From Numidum massiliense (GTDB lineage Bacteria; Bacillota; Bacilli; Thermoactinomycetales; Novibacillaceae), in the NCBI RefSeq assembly GCF_001375555.1, contig NZ_CTDZ01000009.1, positions 558,001 through 622,000 of the forward strand: DNA of 64,000 nucleotides, in the 5' to 3' direction. Every line of letters starts with the position of its first letter. Position 1 is the stretch's first letter. The notes below the pieces were generated by a model. It did no database searches, was not told where the DNA came from, and was given only the letters and a program-made list of their open reading frames with translations. Both the position numbers and the translations under genes were made by a program. Positions 43,206 to 52,062 of this stretch are shown piece by piece.

Positions 43206-43453
43206 GTGCCGTTGCTAAATCGCCCGCCCAAGTCGTGAGTGCCGCATAAGCTCGAGGCGGTCTTAGCAGTTGGCTTAAGAAAAACTAATAGCGATATAAA
43301 CGGTAGGTTGCCGGTCGACTAAGGTTGCATGGGAAAGAAAATAGGACGGTCATTGTAGACTGACTATCCATCATGACTACCCTTGACGAGATGTCACTTA
43401 TGGTGACTAACGACTAACCTACCTAGCGTCGAAGAACCTTACCATATCGCGTC
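43206..43453. other. Intergenic region after the subtilase gene
   Basis: No gene was recognised between the subtilase stop and the terminator at 43454. Confidence 0.4.
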
Positions 43454-43494
43454 GTAATGCCACCCATGCTTGACTAGGGTGGCATTACTTTTTT
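43454..43494 (+). terminator. Intrinsic terminator upstream of the amiE-nagZ operon
   Basis: GTAATGCCACCC pairs perfectly with GGGTGGCATTAC, followed by TTTTTT. It lies about 250 bases after the subtilase stop. Confidence 0.88.
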
Positions 43495-43582
43495 CACTTT
43501 GTTCGCAAAATCTGTCACAAAAAAGTCTTTTATTGTTGTTGCAGGAATATCGTTTATGGCGTCGAATAGTTATATAAACGTC

Positions 43583-43598
43583 TGGTGGTCTATACAAT
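43583..43598. promoter_or_regulatory. GntR/HutC-type operator (DasR/NagR-like) before the amiE operon
   Basis: TGGTGGTCTATACAAT resembles the TGGTCTAGACCA core of DasR/NagR operators. An identical 16-mer lies at 56882-56897 before the sugar ABC transporter. The operon it precedes encodes a GntR/HutC regulator, the likely cognate protein. Confidence 0.7.
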
Positions 43599-43657
43599 AT
43601 TGGCGCAAATTGGCAATCAATACAAATTTACAAATACAGTCGCTTGGTGGTGGAACG

Positions 43658-44770
43658 ATGAACGGAAATTTGCCGCTGCGTCCTGAAAAAGTCGGGATCG
43701 ACGGCCCGCGTCTGCGCGCTGCGTTTCAATTGCTCGACGAAGCGGTAGAGTCGGGGGCTATTCCCGGGGCGGTTGCTGTGATCGGCAGGGGATCTGACAT
43801 CGCAGGACGACACGCGGTAGGTTATGCGGTAAAATGTGAGCAAGAAGAGCAAGTTTTGCAAATGGATACACTATTCGACTGCGCGTCGCTGACGAAAGTC
43901 GTCGTGACTTTACCGCTTATTTTGATCTTGCTGGACAGGGGTGAGTTACACTTAAATGAACCGGTTGCCACTTTTCTCCCCGAATTTGCCGTTAACGGAA
44001 AAGATGCGGTCACTGTTGGGCAACTTTTAACACATACGTCAGGGTTAGCGGCTCACCGACCGTTTTACGCGCACGATACGACTGCAGAACAAATTAAAGC
44101 GGCCGTGTGCAATGAGCCGTTAGCTTATGAGAGTGGGACGCAAGTCGTTTACAGTGATCTCGGATTTATCGTCTTAGGAGAAATCGCAGCAAAACTTTAC
44201 GGTTGTCCATTAGATGAAGCCGCTGCACACGAATTGTTTCACCCCCTCGGGATGCGCGATAGCCAATTTTGCCCGCCGGACGGATTAAAAAGCCGGATCG
44301 CCGCCACTGAATATCGCGAGCACCTCGGGCGCTATCAACGCGGCGACGTGCACGACGAAAACGCTCTTGCCTTAGGAGGCGTCAGTGGACACGCGGGGCT
44401 GTTTGCGACCGCGGGCGATCTTGCCCACTACGCAGCGATGTGGCTCGCGAACGGCGCGTGGGAGGGACAACGCATTCTTTCTTCAGCTAGCGTCGCCTTC
44501 GCGACACGCAGTTATACAACCCACCTACAGGATAACCGCGGGCTAGGATGGGCGCTAAAAGGGGACAGTTTTGATGCAGCGGGAGATCTTTTTTCAACGG
44601 CGACTTTCGGTCATACAGGGTTTACCGGGACGAGTGTATGGATCGATCCTGAACGCAGCTTGTACGCGGTCTTACTAACGAACCGCGTGCATTTCGGACG
44701 CGAAACGTCGATTGCTCGGTTGCGCGCCTGTTTTCACAATGCGGTGGCGGCAAGTGTCATTGCACCGTAG
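43658..44770 (+). CDS. Beta-lactamase-family serine hydrolase (AmiE/YbbE-like)
   Basis: The 370-residue class C beta-lactamase-like hydrolase has the SxxK motif in DCASLTKVVV (near residue 80), the tyrosine motif in VVYSDLGFIVLGE (near 167), and the C-terminal HTG motif in FGHTGFTGTS (near 325). B. subtilis YbbE (AmiE) is an N-acetylmuramyl-L-alanine amidase encoded beside nagZ (ybbD) and releases peptides from muropeptides; neighbourhood and family point to the same role here. No signal peptide follows ATG 43658, which lies after GGTGGTGG. The longer frame from 43499 passes through the operator and is rejected. Confidence 0.83.
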   Translation: MNGNLPLRPEKVGIDGPRLRAAFQLLDEAVESGAIPGAVAVIGRGSDIAGRHAVGYAVKCEQEEQVLQMDTLFDCASLTKVVVTLPLILILLDRGELHLNEPVATFLPEFAVNGKDAVTVGQLLTHTSGLAAHRPFYAHDTTAEQIKAAVCNEPLAYESGTQVVYSDLGFIVLGEIAAKLYGCPLDEAAAHELFHPLGMRDSQFCPPDGLKSRIAATEYREHLGRYQRGDVHDENALALGGVSGHAGLFATAGDLAHYAAMWLANGAWEGQRILSSASVAFATRSYTTHLQDNRGLGWALKGDSFDAAGDLFSTATFGHTGFTGTSVWIDPERSLYAVLLTNRVHFGRETSIARLRACFHNAVAASVIAP

Positions 44771-44803
44771 CTCGTGGCTTATTTGGAGGAAAAGAGGGAT
44801 TGT

Positions 44804-45538
44804 ATGAAGCACGTGCTCAATAAAAATATTCCCATCCCGCTATATTATCAATTGAAGCAGTGGTTGTTGGACCAGATGGAGCGCGGCGAATTGAAACCAG
44901 GAGACTTCATTCCATCAGAACGTGAACTAAGTGAACGTTTCGAAATAAGCCGCATGACTGTAAGGCAGGCGTTGCTCGAACTCGTCAACGAAGGAAAACT
45001 CGTGCGTGAAAAAGGGAAGGGGACGTATGTCGCCGAGCCAAAAATAAGTCAAGGGTTGTTGAAATTGACGAGTTTTAGTGAAGACATGTTGAATCGCGGC
45101 ATGACGCCAGGGGCGCGAGTCGTAGATGTCGCCGTGAAGCGCGCCCCGCAGAGCGTGCAACCTAAACTAAATATCGGATCGCGCGAAGCAGTGATCATCG
45201 TCACACGCGTCCGGATGGCGGACGACACACCGATGGCGCTAGAGACGACTCACCTCTCGCTCTCGCGCTTTCCCGCGCTCGAACAACAAGATTTTAGTAA
45301 CACGTCACTTTATCAATTTTTACACGACCATTACGGAGTGAAAACGTCCTTTGCCACACAGACAATGGAAGTCGGCTTGCCAAACGAGCGGGAACAAGAG
45401 TTGTTACACATTAGCGAAGACATCCCGATTCTACTCATCGAACGCGTCACGCTCGACGAGCAACGAGCGCCGATCGAGTTCGTAAAATCGATTTACCGCG
45501 GCGACAGGTACAAACTGTATGCCGAGATGGAGCGATAG
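44804..45538 (+). CDS. GntR/HutC family transcriptional regulator (NagR/YvoA-like)
   Basis: The 244-residue regulator has an N-terminal winged helix (PSERELSERFEISRMTVRQA, then GKLVREKGKGTYV) and a C-terminal UTRA effector domain (RVVDVAVKRAPQSVQPKL to IEFVKSIYRGDRYKLYAEME). HutC-subfamily relatives such as NagR and DasR sense amino-sugar phosphates. It sits between the AmiE-like gene and nagZ and most likely acts at the two TGGTGGTCTATACAAT sites. ATG 44804 follows GGAGGAAAAGAGGG. Confidence 0.88.
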   Translation: MKHVLNKNIPIPLYYQLKQWLLDQMERGELKPGDFIPSERELSERFEISRMTVRQALLELVNEGKLVREKGKGTYVAEPKISQGLLKLTSFSEDMLNRGMTPGARVVDVAVKRAPQSVQPKLNIGSREAVIIVTRVRMADDTPMALETTHLSLSRFPALEQQDFSNTSLYQFLHDHYGVKTSFATQTMEVGLPNEREQELLHISEDIPILLIERVTLDEQRAPIEFVKSIYRGDRYKLYAEMER

Positions 45539-45770
45539 GTTAATCGTGTACGATACGATCTTCCCGGTCCTTTGGCAACGCTGATCGCTCCGTTATTTTG
45601 GTATGTTATGCGCGTTGCAATTTATGAAAGACGAAGCGATTGAGGTAACGGCAGTCAAAAATAAGGACAAGGAAACGTTTAGAAGTTGTTTAGATTTTTT
45701 ATGTGGAACTTTCGTGTACACATAAACGGATATAAACAGACAGACATGTTCAGAAAGGATGAATGACGCG

Positions 45771-47402
45771 GTGGACGTTAACCAACTATCCTTAAGGCAA
45801 AAAGTCGGGCAACTGATGATGTTCGGCTTTTCCGGGCTGACAGTGAGCGAGGACATACGTCAACTGATCGCGGAGGATTACGTCGGAGGCATTATTTTGT
45901 TCGCGCGCAACATTGGCACACCGAGTGACGTGTTGCGATTGACGAGTGACCTTCAAGCGGTAGCCAAACAGACGGCACAACCGAATCCACTTCTGATCGC
46001 CATCGATCAAGAAAACGGTGCCGTACGTCGTCTAGGGAAGGGGCCGACCCTTTTCCCGGGAAATATGTTGCTAGGGGCAATCGATGAACCGGAGGCGACG
46101 CGCGCAGTAGCCCGTGCAACCGGTGCAGAATTAAAGGCACTTGGTATTAATATGAACTTGGCACCCGTACTCGACGTCAATAACAATCCGCATAATCCGG
46201 TCATCGGCGTACGTGCGTTTGGGGAGGATCCGGAAAAAGTTTCGACGCACGGTACAGCGGCGATTGCCGGCTACCGTGAAGCCGGAGTACTCGCGACGGC
46301 CAAACATTTCCCCGGGCACGGAGATACCCATACCGATTCACACCTCGCTTTACCGACGATTGCTCACGATTTAGAACGGTTGGAACGAGTCGAGTTCGTT
46401 CCGTTTAAGAGGGGCATTCAAGCGGGCGTCGAATGTGTGATGGTCGCTCACGTCTACTTTCCCGCTTTGGAACCGGGCAAAGACGTTCCAGCAACGTTAT
46501 CTCGCGCGGTCGTCACCGGGCTCTTGCGCGAAAAGATGGGGTTTTCCGGAGTCGTTACAACCGATTGCTTAGAAATGAAAGCTATCTCAGAAGGAATTGG
46601 CACAGCCGAAGGGGCACTCCGCGCCTTAAAAGCCGGTTGTGACATTCTTATGGTTTCACATACGGCACATGAACAAAAAGCGGCCATAGAACGCATTGTA
46701 CAAGCGGTGGAACAAGGGGAGCTTGCAGAAGAAATACTCGACGCGGCTGTGGCACGTGTCTTGAACATGAAACAGAACAAGTTGACGTGGGATGATGTAC
46801 CACCCCCCGTCGGGGGTAAGGCGCATCAACAGCTCGCGGAACGGCTGTACGCTCGCGGGGTCACAGTGGTGAAAAACGAAGGAATCTTACCGCTAGACGA
46901 CTCTACTTCTACCTCGGGCGACATCCTCGTCGTAACGCCGGAAAAAGCGGTGTCGACGTTAGTCGAAGACGTCGAATATGCAGACTATAGGCTCGCTGAT
47001 GCGTTGCGTGCGCATTCTAGTCGCGTGACCGAGGTGACGTTCTCGGTAGATGGCACGGTTAGCGACGCCGAAATGGAATCGCTTGTCGTCCAAGCACAGT
47101 CAGCCGATACGGTAATCGTCGGTACAGTAAACATGCACCTTAAGCCGACACAAGCTGAACTCGTTCGTACGCTATTGACGAAAAATAAACGGCTCATCGT
47201 CGTCGCTATGCGCAACCCGTACGACTTAATGGCCGTACCGGATGTGCCTGCCTACGTGGCGACGTATGAGTTTACTTTTCCCGCGCTCTGCGCTTGTGCC
47301 GACGTCATTTTCGGTAAAACCGAGGCTCAAGGAAAGTTGCCAGTGACGATTCCTTTGTCAGCACCTACTTATTCGCCTCGCGACAATTTATCGACGGACT
47401 GA
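45771..47402 (+). CDS. nagZ: Beta-N-acetylglucosaminidase NagZ (GH3)
   Basis: The GH3 enzyme of about 543 residues has the acid/base motif KHFPGHGDTHTDSHLALP (near residue 177) and the nucleophile region FSGVVTTDCLEMKAI (near 260), with a C-terminal domain after about residue 350. The KHFPGHGDTHTDSH His-Asp dyad is diagnostic for NagZ. It removes terminal GlcNAc from GlcNAc-MurNAc compounds. No signal peptide is evident, so it acts in the cytoplasm or leaves by another route. GTG 45771 is preferred because AGAAAGGAT abuts ATG 45759, but the start is uncertain by four codons. A promoter could lie in the 230 bases upstream. Confidence 0.92.
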   Translation: MDVNQLSLRQKVGQLMMFGFSGLTVSEDIRQLIAEDYVGGIILFARNIGTPSDVLRLTSDLQAVAKQTAQPNPLLIAIDQENGAVRRLGKGPTLFPGNMLLGAIDEPEATRAVARATGAELKALGINMNLAPVLDVNNNPHNPVIGVRAFGEDPEKVSTHGTAAIAGYREAGVLATAKHFPGHGDTHTDSHLALPTIAHDLERLERVEFVPFKRGIQAGVECVMVAHVYFPALEPGKDVPATLSRAVVTGLLREKMGFSGVVTTDCLEMKAISEGIGTAEGALRALKAGCDILMVSHTAHEQKAAIERIVQAVEQGELAEEILDAAVARVLNMKQNKLTWDDVPPPVGGKAHQQLAERLYARGVTVVKNEGILPLDDSTSTSGDILVVTPEKAVSTLVEDVEYADYRLADALRAHSSRVTEVTFSVDGTVSDAEMESLVVQAQSADTVIVGTVNMHLKPTQAELVRTLLTKNKRLIVVAMRNPYDLMAVPDVPAYVATYEFTFPALCACADVIFGKTEAQGKLPVTIPLSAPTYSPRDNLSTD

Positions 47403-47421
47403 CGTCAGGAGCTGTTAAGTG

Positions 47422-48483
47422 ATGAAAAACCGTTGGATCACGTTTGATTTAGATGGTACGTTAATGCAGAACCCGTTTGTCGGTTGGGTGTTCCCGGAAA
47501 TCGCTAAAGCTGTTTTGCAAGCGTTAAACGCACAGCACGGAAAGGCGGATGCCTCCGCTACTAAAGGGGTGGAGGGTGCACCGCCTCTTTCTAGCAACTC
47601 AGGAAATAAACGAATGATGGCCGTGTTGGGCGAGGTGGAGAAGGAATCGGCGGCGGTTCCCCGCGATTCCGACGTGCCGGACGATGTTGGCGATCTAGCA
47701 GATGAGCCAAACAATGCTAGCGATACTGACGTTCCCGACGAAGCAGACGATGCCGGTGGCTCCGACGAAGCTGGTGGCGCAACGGAAGTGCAGATATCGG
47801 CAGCGGAGAAGCGTATCCTCGAGGAGATTCGCGAGAAAATCTTCAACGAACATAAGAGACGCATGCGGGCACGCGAGTGGGTCGCCGCGTATGACTGGGA
47901 CGACATCGTGCAACAATGCGTTGCCAAGCTGGGGCTGCAGCTAACAATCGACGTTGCTAGTTTAGTAAAAAAACATGCTCTACCACCAAAAATTTACTTG
48001 CTCGAAGACGGTGTGCACGATGTGTTAAAGGCGTTAAAAAAAAGCGGTTACCGTCTCGCCGTCGTCACAAACGGTTTTTATAAGTATCAAGCGCCAGTGA
48101 TGGAAGCCTTGAACATCGACGCGCTATTCGATGCCGTCATAACACCGGAGCGCGTCGGCTACGGCAAACCCGATCCGCGTATGCTCGCCCCTCTACAGCA
48201 GAAGGGGGAAATCGTCGCCCACGTCGGCGATCGGCTCGATCACGATGTGTGCTTGGCGAACGAGAGTGGCGTGACGTCTGTGTGGGTTATACGGAAACTG
48301 CCCGCTAAGTTACACGCGGTGGCGCCGCAGCATCGGCAAGACAGCGACGCGACGATTGACCTATGTACCACGCGGTGGCGGCAAGAGCAGGGGAAATCTG
48401 CTGCGCCGCTCCCTACCGAAGCCATCCCCGACGTCGTCGTGCACTCACTGGACGAGCTACTTGCTTATTTGGGGATAAAGTAA
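47422..48483 (+). CDS. HAD family hydrolase with an acidic insert
   Basis: The 353-residue HAD-superfamily phosphatase has motif I FDLDGTLMQN at the N-terminus, motif II AVVTNGFYKYQ, lysine in GYGKPDPRML, and motif III VAHVGDRLDHDVCLANE. Between motif I and the cap lies an insert of about 70 residues rich in Asp, Glu, Ala and Ser (SDVPDDVGDLADEPNNASDT is part of it), absent from ordinary HAD proteins. It follows nagZ by 20 bases. HAD phosphatases such as MupP act on MurNAc-6-phosphate in peptidoglycan recycling, so a sugar-phosphate substrate is a guess from context. GTG 47419 is an equally possible start. Confidence 0.85.
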   Translation: MKNRWITFDLDGTLMQNPFVGWVFPEIAKAVLQALNAQHGKADASATKGVEGAPPLSSNSGNKRMMAVLGEVEKESAAVPRDSDVPDDVGDLADEPNNASDTDVPDEADDAGGSDEAGGATEVQISAAEKRILEEIREKIFNEHKRRMRAREWVAAYDWDDIVQQCVAKLGLQLTIDVASLVKKHALPPKIYLLEDGVHDVLKALKKSGYRLAVVTNGFYKYQAPVMEALNIDALFDAVITPERVGYGKPDPRMLAPLQQKGEIVAHVGDRLDHDVCLANESGVTSVWVIRKLPAKLHAVAPQHRQDSDATIDLCTTRWRQEQGKSAAPLPTEAIPDVVVHSLDELLAYLGIK

Positions 48484-48601
48484 GTGTCGCTCGATAAACA
48501 ACGATCAGAAAGATGAGAAAGGTACTGTATCAAGGTGCGAGTAGCGTAACAAAGCCGTAACGATTACATCCCTTCCGCGGTGAAAGGCATGCTGATTAGG
48601 A

Positions 48602-48635
48602 CCCTGCGGCTGTTATTCAAAAAACAGCCGCAGGG
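48602..48635. terminator. Perfect stem-loop between convergent genes
   Basis: CCCTGCGGCTGTT pairs perfectly with AACAGCCGCAGGG. There is no T run, so it is a transcript end or stabilising hairpin for the HAD gene, or a palindromic barrier between convergent units. Confidence 0.6.
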
Positions 48636-48749
48636 CTCACACCGACTGCAGTCATAAAGAAAGGTAAAAAATGAGTTGTAGACCAGCTCTCCCATTTTAT
48701 ACTCACCTCAGGCTCGACGCATCAACGCGCCTTTCCCATTACCTCTACG

Positions 48750-49529
48750 TTATTCACCTAGAGTTTCTTTTTGCAACGGACTATACCCGAGACGGGTAGA
48801 AATGTTTGTAGCTGTCGCCCTTACGGCAGCGATTAGCTGTTCCAATTGCGGTTTCATCCGATCGGATGGCCCAATAATGCTGATCGACGCGTGCACCTCG
48901 GCGAGCGAGTCGAAAATAGGTGCCGCGACCCCAGTAACCCCGATATTGCGCATGTCCGAGCTGATTTCGTACTTTTTCTGACGAATCGTTGTAAGGCGTT
49001 CTTTCATTTGCTGTCGGTCAGTGATCGAGCGCTCTGTATAAACTATTAATTCATCAGATAGAATTCGGTCGATGAACACCTCTTCTTGAAAGGCGAGAAT
49101 GACTCGCGAGGCAGACGTCGCGTATAACGGGAACCGCCTGTAAGTATCGACGTTAAAGCGGATCGGATGGGGCGAGTCGATTTTTTGCATATAGATGGCG
49201 TCATATTTATCGCGTAAACATAAACAGACGAGCTCCTTCGTCTTAGCGGCGAGAGTTGTGAGGTCGGGGGTACAAAGTTCGACGAGGTTTTGACCGTTCA
49301 TCACTTTGTGTCCGAGTTCGAGCAACGTATAACCGAGAGAGTAACGTTTTGTCGCCGGGTTTTGTCTAATAAACCCTTCGCTTTCGAGTGTCGCGAGCAG
49401 TTTGTAGACGGCGCCTTTGGAAATCCCGAGCCGCTTACTTAGTTCGGTGACGCCCATTTCTGGCGGGGAATCGAGAAACGTTTTCATTAACAAACAGCTT
49501 TTTTTAACCGATGATAAATAATTATCCAC
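48750..49529 (-). CDS. IclR family transcriptional regulator
   Basis: The 259-residue protein has the IclR winged helix (MGVTELSKRLGISKGAVYKL, then LATLESEGFIRQNPATKRYS) and the C-terminal effector domain (LCLRDKYDAIYMQKIDSPHP to GVTGVAAPIFDSLAEVHASI). It is divergent from an ABC importer operon, with a palindrome at 49747-49763 in between, so it probably regulates that operon and itself. The ligand is unknown. Confidence 0.9.
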   Translation of the reverse strand: MDNYLSSVKKSCLLMKTFLDSPPEMGVTELSKRLGISKGAVYKLLATLESEGFIRQNPATKRYSLGYTLLELGHKVMNGQNLVELCTPDLTTLAAKTKELVCLCLRDKYDAIYMQKIDSPHPIRFNVDTYRRFPLYATSASRVILAFQEEVFIDRILSDELIVYTERSITDRQQMKERLTTIRQKKYEISSDMRNIGVTGVAAPIFDSLAEVHASISIIGPSDRMKPQLEQLIAAVRATATNISTRLGYSPLQKETLGE

Positions 49530-49687
49530 AACGGATCATCCTTTTCTCACTCACAGTGATAGATTCCGAACAATTCATGCGCATTTTTCGGATAGTGTAC
49601 CATAAAATGACGGCTATTGTACAGGTAGTGTCACGACTATGAGCGTTCACCCCATTAGGTCGACTTTCAGTACTCGGAAAATTGTTA

Positions 49688-49716
49688 TTGCCGTAAGCGC
49701 TCCCGTATGCTATGAT
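49688..49716 (+). promoter_or_regulatory. Sigma-A-type promoter of the ABC importer operon
   Basis: TTGCCG (49688) and TATGAT (49711) are 17 bases apart, upstream of the substrate-binding protein gene. Confidence 0.6.
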
Positions 49717-49746
49717 GTCAATCATAGTTTATGTATAGTAAAACAC

Positions 49747-49763
49747 GTTTCCGTATGGGAAAC
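49747..49763. promoter_or_regulatory. Probable IclR operator palindrome
   Basis: GTTTCC, then GTATG, then GGAAAC is a perfect inverted repeat, 31 bases after the predicted -10 and beside the divergent IclR gene. TTTCC/GGAAA half-sites are typical of IclR regulators. Confidence 0.55.
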
Positions 49764-49782
49764 AAGGGAGGAGACATGTGCA

Positions 49783-50880
49783 ATGAAGAAAAAGTGGTTT
49801 GCCGCGGTGACAAGTGTGATGTTAGTCGGATCACTGTTGATAGGATGCGGAGGCACCGAGGACAAAAAAGATGCCGGACAAGCAAAAAGCGAGGAAGGGA
49901 AGCTCGAAAAACAACTCGTCGTTGCAGGTAACGGGGCAACTGTAGAAAAACTGATGAAGGATGAGATCTTCAAAAAGTTTAACGAGAAGTTCCCCGACGT
50001 TAAATTAACGTACGTGAGCGGTGTGTCCACAGAAATTGTCGCGAAAGTGAAAGCGCAAAAGAACGCGCCGCAAATCGATGTCGTCGTCGTTGAGGGGGGC
50101 GAGCAAGAGGCGGGACGCAAAGAAGACTTGTGGGAAACGTTAGATGAAAAGGAAATCCCGAACATAGCCAAAGTATCCGACGATTTAAAAGTAACTGACA
50201 ACAGTGGCGTTACTGTCAATTTCACCCCGATGGGCATTTCCTATAACGCGGAATTAGTGAAAGAAAAAGGGCTTCCCATACCGGAATCGTGGAACGACTT
50301 GGCGCGTCCGGAAATGAAAGACAACTTGTCGCTCACTGAAGTAACGAGTAACTTCGGCCGTTCGACGCTCATCATGCTCGCCTACGCGAACGGGGGATCA
50401 GAGAAGCAAATTGATCCCGGATTCGACAAATTGAATACGATTGCCGGTTACATGCCGACATTTGCGAAAAGTGCCGCCCAGTTAGAGCAAAGCTTGCAAG
50501 ATCAGACGGCCGTGTATACGACGTGGACGATGGCGAGAAGTTTAGTGCAAAAAGAAGCTGGCTTGCCCATTGAATTTGTGTTTCCGAAAGAAGGCGCGAA
50601 CATCGTCCCGAACGTCGCTGCACACGTTAAAGGAGCCAAAAATGAACACGCGGCAAAACAGTTTATCGACTTCTTACTGTCCGACGATGTACAAAAACTG
50701 TACGGTGAAGCGTTGTTTTACAACCCGGCAACTTCTGTCGAGCTGTCGGATGACGTGGCAGAAAAACTAGCGTTTGACCGTGACAAAGTCGTGACATTCG
50801 ACTACGGTGCCATCAGCACGCACATGTCGGAATGGCTAGATCGCTTCAACAAAGAAACGGCAACGAAGATGGGGAAATAG
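49783..50880 (+). CDS. ABC transporter substrate-binding lipoprotein (PotD/AfuA-like)
   Basis: The 365-residue lipoprotein has the signal KKKWFAAVTSVMLVGSLLIG with its lipobox cysteine at about residue 21, followed by a periplasmic-binding-protein type II fold (GNGATVEKLMKDEIFKKFNE, WNDLARPEMKDNLSLTEVTS, FPKEGANIVPNVAAHVKGA). This fold serves polyamine, iron(III) and similar substrates. ATG 49783 follows GGGAGGAG. The ATPase and two permeases follow with no gap, and an M20 carboxypeptidase ends the operon, so an amino-acid conjugate is one possible substrate. Confidence 0.88.
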   Translation: MKKKWFAAVTSVMLVGSLLIGCGGTEDKKDAGQAKSEEGKLEKQLVVAGNGATVEKLMKDEIFKKFNEKFPDVKLTYVSGVSTEIVAKVKAQKNAPQIDVVVVEGGEQEAGRKEDLWETLDEKEIPNIAKVSDDLKVTDNSGVTVNFTPMGISYNAELVKEKGLPIPESWNDLARPEMKDNLSLTEVTSNFGRSTLIMLAYANGGSEKQIDPGFDKLNTIAGYMPTFAKSAAQLEQSLQDQTAVYTTWTMARSLVQKEAGLPIEFVFPKEGANIVPNVAAHVKGAKNEHAAKQFIDFLLSDDVQKLYGEALFYNPATSVELSDDVAEKLAFDRDKVVTFDYGAISTHMSEWLDRFNKETATKMGK

Positions 50881-52062
50881 GTGATTAGCTTGGCTAAAAC
50901 GATTGATGTAGAATTGCGCAACGTGCAAAAGCGGTTTGACGATCACGTCGTCGTGAACCGTTTCAATTTACAAATCGAGAAAGGGGAGTGCATCTCCTTC
51001 CTCGGCCCTTCCGGTTGCGGCAAAACGACGACGTTAAATATGATTGCCGGTTTTTTAGAACCCGATGAAGGTGAGATTTACATTAAAGGAACAAAAATGA
51101 ACGGCGTGCCGCCAAATAAGCGCGACCTCGGGATGGTCTTTCAAACGTATTCGCTATTTCCACACATGACGGTAGCCGAAAACATTTCTTACGGCCTGAA
51201 ATTGCGCAAAATAGCGAAGAAGGAAATAAATGAGCGCGTCCAAAAGGTGTTGCAGCTCGTACGGCTGCCACACGTTGGGGATCGTTATCCGAAACAGCTG
51301 TCTGGGGGACAACGGCAACGTATCGCGATCGCGCGAGCACTTGTCGTCGAACCGTCACTGTTGCTGTTGGACGAGCCGCTCAGCAATTTGGACGCTAAAC
51401 TGCGGGAAGAATTGCGAGAAGAAATTCGCCGCTTGCACCAGCAAATCGGTGTGACGACGATTTTTGTCACACACGATCAAGAGGAGGCACTGTACTTATC
51501 CGACCGGATCGTCGTGCTCGATCACGGTAAGATCGAACAAATTGGCACGCCGTGGGACATTTACAACCGACCGGCTTCCACCTTCGTTCACACGTTTATC
51601 GGGAAGACGAACCGCTTTACTGGAAAAATCGAGCAAGTGACAGCGGAACGGGTGACGATCTGCATGGCCGACGGTTCGACCGTGTGCGCAGAGGGCGCAG
51701 CCACGGCAGAGCGGACAACTTCATTCCCCCGCATGGCACCTGGTGCGGAAGTGAATTTTTACGTCCGTCCGGAAAACATCCAAATTAGTGCGACGGCCGA
51801 TGGAGGAAGCGATGTATTCGACAGTCAAACAGGTGCACCAGCGGCTACGGGAAGCGATGCGCTCAATAGTGTCAGGGGACGTCTCCGCCTCATGTCGTTT
51901 CTCGGTTCCTATATGCAATGTGACGTACAGGTCGGGGAGCAAACCGTCTTCGTCAAGCTGCCAATGTCTGAGCGGCCGCCAAACTTGACGCAAGGACAAG
52001 CCGTTTACTTACAGTGGCATCCACAAAGTGTATTTATTTTACCCGAAGAGGTGCGAGAGTGA
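50881..52062 (+). CDS. ABC transporter ATP-binding protein (PotA/FbpC-like)
   Basis: The 393-residue ATPase has Walker A FLGPSGCGKTTTLNMIAG near residue 41, the Q-loop VFQTYSLFPHMTV, signature QLSGGQRQRIAIARAL near 140, Walker B LLLLDEPLSNLDAKLREELR near 160, and a C-terminal TOBE domain (VNFYVRPENIQI). Its GTG start directly follows the stop of the binding-protein gene; a TTG nine bases on is an alternative. It energises the two permeases that follow. The TOBE region contains a short low-complexity stretch around ATADGGSDVFDSQTGAPAAT. Confidence 0.93.
   Translation: MISLAKTIDVELRNVQKRFDDHVVVNRFNLQIEKGECISFLGPSGCGKTTTLNMIAGFLEPDEGEIYIKGTKMNGVPPNKRDLGMVFQTYSLFPHMTVAENISYGLKLRKIAKKEINERVQKVLQLVRLPHVGDRYPKQLSGGQRQRIAIARALVVEPSLLLLDEPLSNLDAKLREELREEIRRLHQQIGVTTIFVTHDQEEALYLSDRIVVLDHGKIEQIGTPWDIYNRPASTFVHTFIGKTNRFTGKIEQVTAERVTICMADGSTVCAEGAATAERTTSFPRMAPGAEVNFYVRPENIQISATADGGSDVFDSQTGAPAATGSDALNSVRGRLRLMSFLGSYMQCDVQVGEQTVFVKLPMSERPPNLTQGQAVYLQWHPQSVFILPEEVRE

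Noticed and set aside
48602-48635. The perfect hairpin as a possible CRISPR or REP-type repeat
   Set aside because: Only one copy is visible and there is no spacer pattern; it is a single intergenic stem.
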